The translations under genes were made by a program, and so were the position numbers. Positions 1 through 6,255 of a stretch of DNA of 9,147 nucleotides are shown here, piece after piece (the first letter of the stretch is position 1; each line of letters opens with the position of its first letter). Source of the DNA: JAFASC01 sp034669525 (GTDB lineage Bacteria > Pseudomonadota > Alphaproteobacteria > Rhizobiales > Beijerinckiaceae); NCBI GenBank assembly GCA_034669525.1, contig JAXDNH010000126.1, forward strand, positions 1-9,147, read 5' to 3'. The notes beneath the pieces were generated by a model, which was not told the origin of the DNA, made no database searches, and was given only the letters and a program-made list of their open reading frames with translations.

Positions 1-246
1 CATGGCCTTGTTTTGGGCGTTTTGCACGCCTCTACTTACTCTCGAACAGAGACCGGCCAGCATCGCGCTCATCAGCACGGCGGGCATTCTCGGTTCGGCG
101 ACGAGCCCGACCATCGTCGGCTTCCTGCGCGACCTGACGCATAGCTTCGATTGGGCCTGTGGTATGCGGTCGGGCTTCTCATGCTCGTGATCATCACTAT
201 TATGATCGTGAGCCGCAGCGGTCCGAAGCAGGTAAGTGCACATTAG
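1..246 (+). pseudogene. MFS transporter, C-terminal end, with a -1 frameshift
   Basis: The reading frame open at the left edge encodes the last membrane segments of a major facilitator transporter. It shows FWA, then IALISTAGILG, then PTIVGFLRDLTHSF, which fits the usual G-I-A-L-I-N...G-x-L-x-D-x-T-G-S-F pattern before the last helix of anion:cation-symporter type MFS proteins. After the aspartate codon at 149-151 this frame becomes non-hydrophobic and stops at 188-190. The adjacent frame, entered at 151, instead reads GLWYAVGLLMLVIITIMIV followed by a short polar tail and a stop at 244-246, which is the expected last helix. One extra G in the GGG run at 153-155 would restore DWGLWYAVG. So the gene is either a recent frameshift mutant or carries a homopolymer sequencing error. 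The 5' part is outside the window and the substrate cannot be told. Confidence 0.65.
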
Positions 247-271
247 TTGAATCTGGCAGCCTGGGGGGAGC

Positions 272-2761
272 TTGGCTGAGGCCTATAAAGCATTCGAATT
301 GAGCCCGAAAAGCGCCGCCGCGCATGTGCTCGATCCTCAAGTCGCGGAGTTGCGCGACGCGATCGTTGCAAAGCTGCTTTATTCCGTCGGCAAGGATCTG
401 ACGACCGCGCAGCCGCGCGACTGGTTTATGGCAACCGCGCTGGCCACGCGCGATCACGAAGTCGATCGCTGGATGGACGCGACACGGCTCACCAATCTTA
501 AGCGGCTGAAACGCGTCTATTACCTCTCGCTCGAGTTCCTGCTCGGCCGGCTGCTCGCCGACGGATTGCGCAATCTGCAAATGATTGACACCGCGCGGCG
601 CGCGCTTGCGGAGCTCGGCATCGACTTCGATGAGATTATCGCCGAGGAGCCCGATGCGGCGCTCGGCAATGGCGGACTCGGCCGGCTCGCCGCCTGTTTC
701 ATGGATAGCATGGCGTCCTTGAAAATCCCGGCCTACGGCTACGGAATCCGTTACGATTTTGGCCTGTTCCGGCAGGTTATGATCGACGGCTGGCAACATG
801 AGGTGCCGGAGGATTGGCTGTCTTTCGGTAATCCGTGGGAGTTCGAGCGGCCGGAAGTCTCGTACCGCATCAGTTTCGGCGGCTTTGTCGAATATATCGG
901 CCGCGACGGCGATATCGCCCGCGGCATCTGGCACCCCTCGGAAACATTGCAGGCTGTTGCCTACGACACGCCGGTGATCGGGTGGCGCGGCCGCCACGCG
1001 AACACGCTGCGCCTGTGGTCGGCGCGCTCGCGCAATCCGATCCATCTCGACCGTTTCAATCGCGGCGATCACGTCGGCGCTTTTGCCGAGCGCGATCAGG
1101 TCGAGGCGATCTCGCGTGTGCTTTATCCCAGCGACGAGACCCCCGCAGGACAGGAACTGCGCCTGCGCCAGGAGTTCTTCTTCGTATCCGCATCGTTGCA
1201 AGACATCATCCGCCGTCACGTTTCGCTGCACGGCGACCTATCGTCGCTGCCGGAACATGCCTGCCTGCAGCTCAACGACACGCATCCGGCCATGGCAGTC
1301 GCCGAGCTCATGCGGCTCCTTTTCGACATGCACGAATTCGGCTGGCATGAAGCCTGGGACATCACGACCCGCACGCTGAATTACACCAACCACACGCTGC
1401 TGCCGGAGGCGCTCGAGACCTGGTCACTGTCGCTCATGAACCGGGTTTTGCCGCGGCACATGCAGATCATCTTCCTGATCAACTTCTTCCATCTGAACGC
1501 ATTGCCGAAGCCGATTGCGGACGATCCTGAACGCTATGCCGCGGCATCGCTCATCGAAGAGTATGGCGACCGTCGTGTGCGGATGGGCTATCTCGCCTTC
1601 GTCGGCTCACGTCATGTCAACGGTGTCTCCGGCTTGCACACCGAACTTATGCGCCAGACGGTCTTCCGCGACCTCGCGCTCACTTACCCGAACCGCATCA
1701 TCAATAAGACGAACGGCATCACCTTCCGCCGCTGGCTCTATGGAGCGAACCCGCGTCTGACGGAGCTGCTTGTCGACGCGCTCGGCCCCGCCCTCCTCGA
1801 CGACCCCAGACATCTGAGCGCGCTCGAGCGTTTTGCGGAGGATTCCTCATTCATCGAGAAGGTCGCCGCGGCGCGGCGCCACAACAAGGAAGAGCTGGCG
1901 CGCGTTGCGCTCGACCAGGCCGGCGTGACGCTCGATCCGGACGCTCTGTTCGACGTCCATATCAAGCGCTTCCACGAATATAAGCGCCAGCTCCTCAACA
2001 TTCTGGAGACGATCGCGCTTTATCTGAGCATCATCGACAAACCGCAGAAAGACTGGATACCGCGCGTCAAGATCCTCTCGGGCAAGGCCGCAGCCGGATA
2101 TGCGCGTGCGAAACTGATCATCAAGCTCGCCGGCGATGTCGGCCGGATCGTCAATTCCGATCCGCGCGTCGGCGACAGGCTCAAAGTGGTGTTCCTGCCG
2201 AATTATAATGTCAGCCGCGCCGAAGTGATCATCCCCGCAGCCGATCTCTCCGAACAGATTTCCACGGCCGGCCTGGAAGCCTCCGGCACCGGCAACATGA
2301 AGCTTGCGCTCAACGGCGCGCTGACGATCGGGACCCTTGACGGCGCCAATATCGAGATCAGCGAGAATGTCGCTGCCGCCAACATCTTTATATTCGGGAT
2401 GACGGCTGATCAGGTCATCGCGCGCCGGGAAGCCCGCTTCACCGGACGCGAGGCGGCGCACGTCTCTCCGCTCCTCACGCGCGTACTGGACGCCCTCACA
2501 TCAGGCATGTTCTCACCGGATGAGCGCGAGCGTTTCAAACCGCTCGTCGAGGCGGTGCTCGGCCATGACCCCTTCATGGTCGGCGCCGATTTTGATGCCT
2601 ATTGGCAGGCGCAGCGCGACGTCGATGCGCGCTGGCGCGACCGCCGCGCATGGTGGCATTCGAGCCTGCTCAACACGTCGCGGATGGCATGGTTCTCTTC
2701 CGATCGCACCATCAGCGAATACGCAGAGCAAATCTGGAATGTGCCGGTCGGGCACGCTTGA
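272..2761 (+). CDS. glgP: Glycogen/alpha-glucan phosphorylase
   Basis: GlgP removes glucose units from the non-reducing ends of glycogen or maltodextrin, using phosphate and pyridoxal phosphate (PLP) and releasing glucose-1-phosphate in the cytoplasm. The 829-residue length is close to E. coli GlgP (about 815). Family motifs run in order: GNGGLGRLAAC, YGIRYDFGLF, NPWEF, LRLRQEFF, LNDTHPAMA, NYTNHTLLPEALETW, LPRHMQIIF, NKTNGIT, HEYKRQL, and EASGTGNMK, whose K677 should be the Schiff-base lysine for PLP, followed by LNGALTIGTLDGAN. The start is TTG at 272, the only start codon between the in-frame stop at 248-250 and residue 10. A G-rich run (263-270) precedes it by a single base, which is unusually close, so TTG at 299 or GTG at 326 remain possible. 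No other glycogen gene (glgA, glgB, glgC, glgX) is in view. It follows the transporter remnant by 25 bases. Confidence 0.95.
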   Translation: MAEAYKAFELSPKSAAAHVLDPQVAELRDAIVAKLLYSVGKDLTTAQPRDWFMATALATRDHEVDRWMDATRLTNLKRLKRVYYLSLEFLLGRLLADGLRNLQMIDTARRALAELGIDFDEIIAEEPDAALGNGGLGRLAACFMDSMASLKIPAYGYGIRYDFGLFRQVMIDGWQHEVPEDWLSFGNPWEFERPEVSYRISFGGFVEYIGRDGDIARGIWHPSETLQAVAYDTPVIGWRGRHANTLRLWSARSRNPIHLDRFNRGDHVGAFAERDQVEAISRVLYPSDETPAGQELRLRQEFFFVSASLQDIIRRHVSLHGDLSSLPEHACLQLNDTHPAMAVAELMRLLFDMHEFGWHEAWDITTRTLNYTNHTLLPEALETWSLSLMNRVLPRHMQIIFLINFFHLNALPKPIADDPERYAAASLIEEYGDRRVRMGYLAFVGSRHVNGVSGLHTELMRQTVFRDLALTYPNRIINKTNGITFRRWLYGANPRLTELLVDALGPALLDDPRHLSALERFAEDSSFIEKVAAARRHNKEELARVALDQAGVTLDPDALFDVHIKRFHEYKRQLLNILETIALYLSIIDKPQKDWIPRVKILSGKAAAGYARAKLIIKLAGDVGRIVNSDPRVGDRLKVVFLPNYNVSRAEVIIPAADLSEQISTAGLEASGTGNMKLALNGALTIGTLDGANIEISENVAAANIFIFGMTADQVIARREARFTGREAAHVSPLLTRVLDALTSGMFSPDERERFKPLVEAVLGHDPFMVGADFDAYWQAQRDVDARWRDRRAWWHSSLLNTSRMAWFSSDRTISEYAEQIWNVPVGHA

Positions 2762-2857
2762 TCAGAGATGCAAGAGGGGACGCCGACCACGCCTCGTTGC
2801 CGCCACGAAAGCTCATCATTATCGCACCCGCACGAGGGGGGATTGAGGTAACAAAAG

Positions 2858-3304
2858 ATGCGGTCTTCCCGCGCGGTCCCAGTGGCCGCCAAGCTCCTGA
2901 TTTTGCTCGCGCTCGGCGCCCTTCCCCAAATCTCTGGCGGTGAAGCGGCAGCGCGCTGCCCGTCCGGGCAGATTCTGCGCGTGAGCCTCGGCGTTTGCGT
3001 GCCGAAGGCGCAGAACCTCGCCATTCTGGCGAAGCACGGCACGAAGATGCGCAAGCCCGCAGAAGAGACCGACGAGGACGCGCGACCGGCTCCGACGCGG
3101 AAGCCCGCCCCGAATGAGGCGGCCAACGCAGAGCGGCCCGACGGGCGCGTTGAGGTGGCAGGGCGCGAGGCGGCGGCGCCCGCCGGCCAATCCGCGTCGC
3201 GCCCGGCGGCGCCACCCGAATCCTCGCCTCTCTCGCCCTTCGGCGCGCTGTTCGTCGGCGCGTTCCACAGCTCGCTGTCGGCGGGCATGTCGGCCTTCAG
3301 GTAG
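2858..3304 (+). CDS. Small secreted proline/alanine-rich protein with a cysteine pair (unknown function)
   Basis: This 148-residue protein starts with a likely Sec signal peptide: basic MRSSR, a hydrophobic stretch at about residues 8-22, and an AAA site near residue 32. Just after the predicted cut lies CPSGQILRVSLGVCVPK, with C34 and C47 placed to form a disulfide in the periplasm. The rest (about 60-125) is low-complexity, rich in Pro, Ala, Glu and Arg, and probably disordered; a short hydrophobic Phe/Gly/Ala tail ends it. Small exported proteins with a CP-G-x-x-x-R-V-S-x-G-V-C-V core occur widely in Rhizobiales as uncharacterised proteins; that is from memory. A GAGG ribosome-binding site at 2845-2848 sits 9 bases before the ATG. 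It lies 96 bases after glgP on the same strand, and a shared role cannot be inferred. Confidence 0.72.
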   Translation: MRSSRAVPVAAKLLILLALGALPQISGGEAAARCPSGQILRVSLGVCVPKAQNLAILAKHGTKMRKPAEETDEDARPAPTRKPAPNEAANAERPDGRVEVAGREAAAPAGQSASRPAAPPESSPLSPFGALFVGAFHSSLSAGMSAFR

Positions 3305-3453
3305 GCCGCGCGGCAGCAGCGCTTTCCCGGTCCCTGCCGGCGAATTGGGAACTCCAGGCCGCGTGGTGATTATTTTGGCGTCGTGGCCTCGACCTTTCAG
3401 GTTTTATCGGCTTCCTTAGCCAGACCAGGTTCGGGTGCCACGACTTCCCCGAA

Positions 3454-3470
3454 AATCGCGGCACGCGATT
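3454..3470. repeat. Perfect inverted repeat upstream of the response regulator gene
   Basis: AATCGCG, a three-base GCA spacer, and CGCGATT form a perfect 7-base dyad 36 bases before the response regulator ATG. It could be an operator or an RNA hairpin in the leader. Read on the minus strand, the stem is followed by a short TTTT partly within its arm, but no minus-strand gene lies to the right that would need a terminator here. Role unknown. Confidence 0.4.
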
Positions 3471-3506
3471 GCGGCGCATGCGCGCCAGCCGGCGAAGGGG
3501 GGCTTC

Positions 3507-3902
3507 ATGCAAGGCAGCAGCGCGGTCCTCATTCTCGTTGTCGAAGACGATCGCGCCGCGGGCAATGAAATAAAGCGCGCGCTCGAAGACGCCGGCTTTC
3601 GCGTGCTGCTTGTCGAAAGCGGCGAGAAGGCTACCTCCATGTTCGACGAGAATGCCGGCGAGATTGGCGGCCTCATCGCCGACGTGAAGCTCGGCGGCAA
3701 CGTCAGCGGCTGGGACGTGGCGCGCCATGCGCGCGAGGTCAATCAGGAACTGCCGGTCGTCTACATCACCGGGTTCCATGTCGAGGACTGGGCCTCGCAG
3801 GGCGTGCCGAAGAGCACTCTCGTGCAAAAGCCCTTCGCGCCGGCGCAAATCATCACGGCAATCTCGTTGCTGCTGAATGTGTCGAGCAGTAGTGCGGGAT
3901 AG
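3507..3902 (+). CDS. Receiver-only (CheY-like) response regulator
   Basis: The 131-residue product is a single phosphoacceptor receiver domain with no output domain. Key residues are present: the acidic pair D14/D15 in VVEDD, the phosphoryl-accepting aspartate D59 in LIADVKLGG, the switch threonine T88 in VVYITGF, and the conserved lysine K108 in LVQKPF. Such stand-alone receivers pass a phosphoryl group within phosphorelays or bind a partner protein. The ATG at 3507 is chosen because a purine-rich GAAGGGGGG (3494-3502) precedes it and because the domain's first strand starts six residues in. The frame stays open upstream to a GTG at 3435, but those 24 residues look like non-coding translation. 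No histidine kinase or phosphotransferase gene is nearby, so the partner is unknown. It is 131 bases before the lactamase gene on the same strand. Confidence 0.9.
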   Translation: MQGSSAVLILVVEDDRAAGNEIKRALEDAGFRVLLVESGEKATSMFDENAGEIGGLIADVKLGGNVSGWDVARHAREVNQELPVVYITGFHVEDWASQGVPKSTLVQKPFAPAQIITAISLLLNVSSSSAG

Positions 3903-3947
3903 GTCCGGAAGGCAGGACACCGATCCCTCGCGTCCGTGCGTCGAGTA

Positions 3948-3963
3948 CATCGCTCACGCGATG
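3948..3963. repeat. Short hairpin, CATCGC/GCGATG
   Basis: CATCGC, a TCAC loop and GCGATG form a perfect 6-base stem 45 bases after the response regulator stop. No T-run follows on either strand, so it is not a standard intrinsic terminator, though it may stabilise or weakly end the upstream transcript. Confidence 0.3.
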
Positions 3964-3997
3964 ACATGTTGTCTGGTGCCGGTGGCGTGATGAACGA

Positions 3998-4015
3998 GGC
4001 AAATAGCAGTTTGCC
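3998..4015. repeat. Inverted repeat in the lactamase leader
   Basis: GGCAAA, a six-base TAGCAG spacer, and TTTGCC form a perfect 6-base dyad ending 18 bases before the lactamase GTG start. Its position suits an operator half-site pair or a leader hairpin acting on that gene. No regulator gene of the AmpR/LysR type is adjacent. Role is inferred from position only. Confidence 0.35.
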
Positions 4016-4033
4016 AACAATGATGGGAACCGG

Positions 4034-4951
4034 GTGAGAATGAGAATGCTGGCGAAAAGTGTTGCGCTTGTCGCTCTCGCAGCGTGTGCCGCATTTTCTG
4101 CGCACGCGCAGACGCTGAAGGACTTCCTCGACGCAGCAGTTCGGCGCTGGAATACGCCGATCGAACCGTTTCACGTCATCGGCAACGTCTATTATATTGG
4201 CACCAAAGGCATCGCTTCGTATCTGCTTACAGGCCCGGCGGGGAACATTCTCATCGACACGGCCATGCCGGAGGCGACGGGGCAGATCAAAGCGAATATC
4301 CAGAAGCTCGGCTTCAAGCTTTCCGACATCAAGCTCATTTTGAATACGCACGCTCATTTCGATCACACCGGCGGATTCGCCGAAATCAAGCGCGAAACGG
4401 GCGCGCAGCTCATTGCAGGCGCGCCGGACAAGCTTTTGCTCGAGGGCGGCTATTATCCGGGCCAGGAAACCATCTCCGAACTGAAGTTTCCGCCGGTGAA
4501 AGTGGATCGCGCGGTCCGCGACGGCGACGTCGTGACGCTCGGGCCGCTGAGTCTGACCGCGCATGCGACGCCCGGCCACTCGCCCGGCTGCACCACGTGG
4601 ACAATGGATGTGAAGGAAGGCGCCGAGGCGCACAAGATCATCTTCTTCTGCAGCGCGACGGTCGCCCTCAATCAGCTCGTGAAAAACCCGACCTATCCCG
4701 GCATCATCGAGGATTATCGCAGCACGTTCAAACGCGCGCCGCTTTTGGAGGGCGACGTGTTTCTCGCGCCGCATCCCGAAATGTACAACATGGAGGACAA
4801 GCGCGCGCAGATCGGCGAGGGCAAGCCGAACCCGTTCGTCAAGCCCGGCGAGTTCCAGGCCTACGTCGCGACTTTGCAGAGCGCCTTCGAGACGGCGCTT
4901 ACAAAGCAGGAAGAGGCAGCGAGGACCGCAGCGCCGCCGGCGGCGCGTTAG
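4034..4951 (+). CDS. Subclass B3 metallo-beta-lactamase, BJP-1-like, exported
   Basis: This is a 305-residue metallo-beta-lactamase-fold hydrolase expected to open beta-lactam rings in the periplasm using two zinc ions. A signal peptide is clear: MLAKS, a hydrophobic Ala/Val/Leu core, then AHA just before QT near residue 26. Zinc ligands follow the B3 pattern: H106-A-H108-F-D110-H111, H182 in ATPGHSPGC and H247 in APHPEMY. The stretch after the signal, including PIEPFHVI, ILIDTAMPEATGQIK and LLEGGYYPG, resembles BJP-1 of Bradyrhizobium throughout its length, as recalled. The start is uncertain: GTG 4034 has GGGA five bases before it, but in-frame ATGs at 4040 and 4046 are equally plausible and leave the signal peptide intact. 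No ampR-like regulator or mobile element adjoins it, so it looks like a resident chromosomal gene. Activity on any given drug is unproven. Confidence 0.92.
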   Translation: MRMRMLAKSVALVALAACAAFSAHAQTLKDFLDAAVRRWNTPIEPFHVIGNVYYIGTKGIASYLLTGPAGNILIDTAMPEATGQIKANIQKLGFKLSDIKLILNTHAHFDHTGGFAEIKRETGAQLIAGAPDKLLLEGGYYPGQETISELKFPPVKVDRAVRDGDVVTLGPLSLTAHATPGHSPGCTTWTMDVKEGAEAHKIIFFCSATVALNQLVKNPTYPGIIEDYRSTFKRAPLLEGDVFLAPHPEMYNMEDKRAQIGEGKPNPFVKPGEFQAYVATLQSAFETALTKQEEAARTAAPPAAR

Positions 4952-4960
4952 CGCGCCTTT
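4942..4960 (+). terminator. Possible weak intrinsic terminator of the lactamase gene
   Basis: GGCGCG, a TTAG loop and CGCGCC form a perfect GC-only 6-base stem followed by TTT. The stem straddles the lactamase stop codon and ends only three bases before the stop of the facing minus-strand gene. The T-run is short, so termination may be weak. Confidence 0.4.
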
Positions 4961-5250
4961 CAGCTCTGCGCCGGCTCAGATGCGAGCTGGAATTTCAGGC
5001 CGAGCATGATTGCCGAGAAGTACATGACGTACCCGGCATTCGAGACGATCATGATCTGCGGGATCACCGTTCCGCCGCCGGGATACAAGTTGCCGGTTCC
5101 GCCGACGGTGACCGGCGCAACGGCATAATCATGCAGGTTGAAGTTGGCGCTGCCGCTCAGCGGGCAGCGCAGATTCGGGAAGCGCCGGCGCAACTCCTGC
5201 ATGACTTGATCTTGCTCGGCCTGCGAAAGGCGGCCTGCTTCGTCCGGCAT
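4960..5250 (-). CDS. Uncharacterised 96-residue protein, degenerate zinc-ribbon-like
   Basis: A small protein with a charged helical N-terminus (about 1-25), then CPLSGSANFNLHDYAVAPV, a Gly-rich stretch, and PQIMIVSNAGYVMYFSAIML near the C-terminus. This order resembles small bacterial zinc-ribbon proteins in which CPxCG is followed by a His/Asp/Val segment and later by VCNxCGYxxFF. By that comparison only C29 survives; the other ligand positions read S32, V69 and A72, so metal binding is probably lost. The comparison rests on memory of the pattern. The ATG has AAGGGAG ten bases upstream. The gene faces the lactamase with an 8-base gap between stop codons. Function unknown. Confidence 0.68.
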   Translation of the reverse strand: MPDEAGRLSQAEQDQVMQELRRRFPNLRCPLSGSANFNLHDYAVAPVTVGGTGNLYPGGGTVIPQIMIVSNAGYVMYFSAIMLGLKFQLASEPAQS

Positions 5251-5284
5251 GGAATGAACACTCCCTTGCGATGCTTAATGTGCG

Positions 5285-5323
5285 CGCTTGCGGGCTAAAC
5301 CAAGCATGTGCGTCGCGCAAGCG
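5285..5323. repeat. Inverted repeat between two minus-strand genes
   Basis: CGCTTGCG (5285-5292) and CGCAAGCG (5316-5323) form an 8-base perfect stem around a 23-base loop. It lies in the 96-base gap between the 186-residue membrane protein gene and the 96-residue protein gene, so on the minus strand it could shape the transcript between them. The loop is long and there is no following T-run. Confidence 0.3.
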
Positions 5324-5346
5324 AGTGCGCCTCCAGTTAGGCCGCC

Positions 5347-5907
5347 TCAGGGATTTGTCGCCGCCCATGAGGGGATCGGTTCCCAGCGGCGCCACGCCGG
5401 CCGCTGCCTCGCGGGCCATATCAATCGCGCTAGCCACAACCCTGGTAGGACCACCACGAACGACAGAATGCCCAGGGCAAATCCAAACCCCGCCCAGCCG
5501 GGCTCCGCTGCAAGACTGGCGTGGAAGAACCACGCAATAAAGAGCGCCTCGAGCACGTAGAGCGGCGTCGAGGACAGCCCGGGATTCGGACGGTAACCCA
5601 GGCTATGCGGACCGAGGTGAGATACAAGTGTGTCGGACAGCCGCGCGCCGATCACCGCTCCCAAAGCAAAAGCAGTCGTGCGCGGACCCACTAGGCCAAG
5701 GATGCCGATCAAGCCGATGGCGAATAGAAGGAGCGTCAGCAAAAGCGTGAAGACCAGAAAGCCAACCCGGTCTGCAATATCAAGGCCGACGATCGCGCCG
5801 AAATTGCGCCAAAGCGGCGCTCCGGCGCCCTTCCACTCCTGGTACGAGTGCAAGAGCGTGATGGCAAAATCCGCCGCGAGAATCAGAACGAGTAATAAGG
5901 GACTCAT
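5347..5907 (-). CDS. Integral membrane protein, HXXEE-like (unknown function)
   Basis: This 186-residue protein is strongly hydrophobic, with likely membrane segments near residues 3-20, 48-72, 76-90, 114-130 and 138-162 and a basic, Trp-rich cytoplasmic-type tail. The first segment ends in H20-S-Y-Q23-E24-W, and a later part reads GARLSDTLVSHLGP followed by YRPNPG and another helix. The order H-x-x-E-E, a conserved histidine in a later helix, then an N-P-G-type loop is that of the HXXEE domain of unknown function; here the first Glu of the motif would be Gln23. The family assignment is tentative. The start is supported by AAGGAGG six bases before the ATG. It precedes the 96-residue protein gene on the same strand with a 96-base gap, and sits 125 bases downstream of the tRNA gene. 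Confidence 0.75.
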   Translation of the reverse strand: MSPLLLVLILAADFAITLLHSYQEWKGAGAPLWRNFGAIVGLDIADRVGFLVFTLLLTLLLFAIGLIGILGLVGPRTTAFALGAVIGARLSDTLVSHLGPHSLGYRPNPGLSSTPLYVLEALFIAWFFHASLAAEPGWAGFGFALGILSFVVVLPGLWLARLIWPARQRPAWRRWEPIPSWAATNP

Positions 5908-6032
5908 GCCGCGCCTCCTTCACGAGGGTTCGCGGGCGAAGGCAAATCCAATATTATCGCGACGCCCCGCCGGTGATGCCCGGCAAGGGTAGCCTCAATC
6001 CGGCAAACCGCAATCGCGCTTGCGTGGCGAGC

Positions 6033-6107
<75 letters not shown>

Positions 6108-6146
6108 AGGCGCGAAGGACCGTAACAGACCGGCGCTGATGCGGCG

Positions 6147-6184
6147 GCGCCTTGTGCCACAGGCACCCCGCGGGAGCAAGGCGC
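6147..6184. repeat. Nested inverted repeats between tRNA-Thr and the HAD gene
   Basis: GCGCCTTG (6147-6154) pairs perfectly with CAAGGCGC (6177-6184), and inside it GTGCC (6154-6158), an ACA loop and GGCAC (6162-6166) form a second perfect stem sharing one base with the outer arm. The element is in the 148-base gap, upstream of both the leftward tRNA and the rightward HAD gene. No T-run follows on either strand. It may be a regulatory dyad or a structured leader; role unknown. Confidence 0.4.
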
Positions 6185-6255
6185 GGCCCCTGCCCCGCAT
6201 TGACTTCGCCTGATGCGGTGCGCTTCAACGGCCGCCGATAGCCCGGAGCCTACGC

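Noticed and set aside
200..1231. Long open frame of 343 codons on the minus strand
   Set aside because: It is antisense to glgP, whose family motifs are certain; composition is that of a mirrored GC-rich coding strand with no recognisable domain.
1440..2302. glgP departures from E. coli/muscle motifs (Leu for Glu in IIFLIN, Phe for Pro in NGITFRRW, Phe in KRFHEYKRQ, Leu in TAGLEASGT)
   Set aside because: At first these looked like active-site changes, but I recall at least the TFRRW and KRFHEYKRQ forms from other bacterial GlgP lineages; the PLP lysine and core residues are intact.
3761..4774. Open frame of 337 codons on the minus strand
   Set aside because: Lies opposite the response regulator end and the lactamase, both with clear catalytic motifs; no domain or ribosome-binding site seen.
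3507..4951. Response regulator and lactamase as one beta-lactam sensing unit
   Set aside because: They share only strand and proximity; there is no sensor kinase, the receiver has no DNA-binding domain, and hairpins lie in the 131-base gap.
4084..5298. Open frame of 404 codons on the + strand
   Set aside because: It is an alternate frame of the lactamase running across the facing 96-residue gene; very Arg-rich and without motifs, as expected of an out-of-frame GC-rich read.
5969..5984. GCCGG/CCGGC hairpin downstream of the tRNA as its terminator
   Set aside because: Only five pairs, a six-base loop and no T-run on the minus strand; the tRNA terminator is not identifiable.
6009..6024. CGCAA/TTGCG small dyad next to the tRNA 3' end
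   Set aside because: Five pairs in GC-rich sequence is within chance expectation and there is no T-run.
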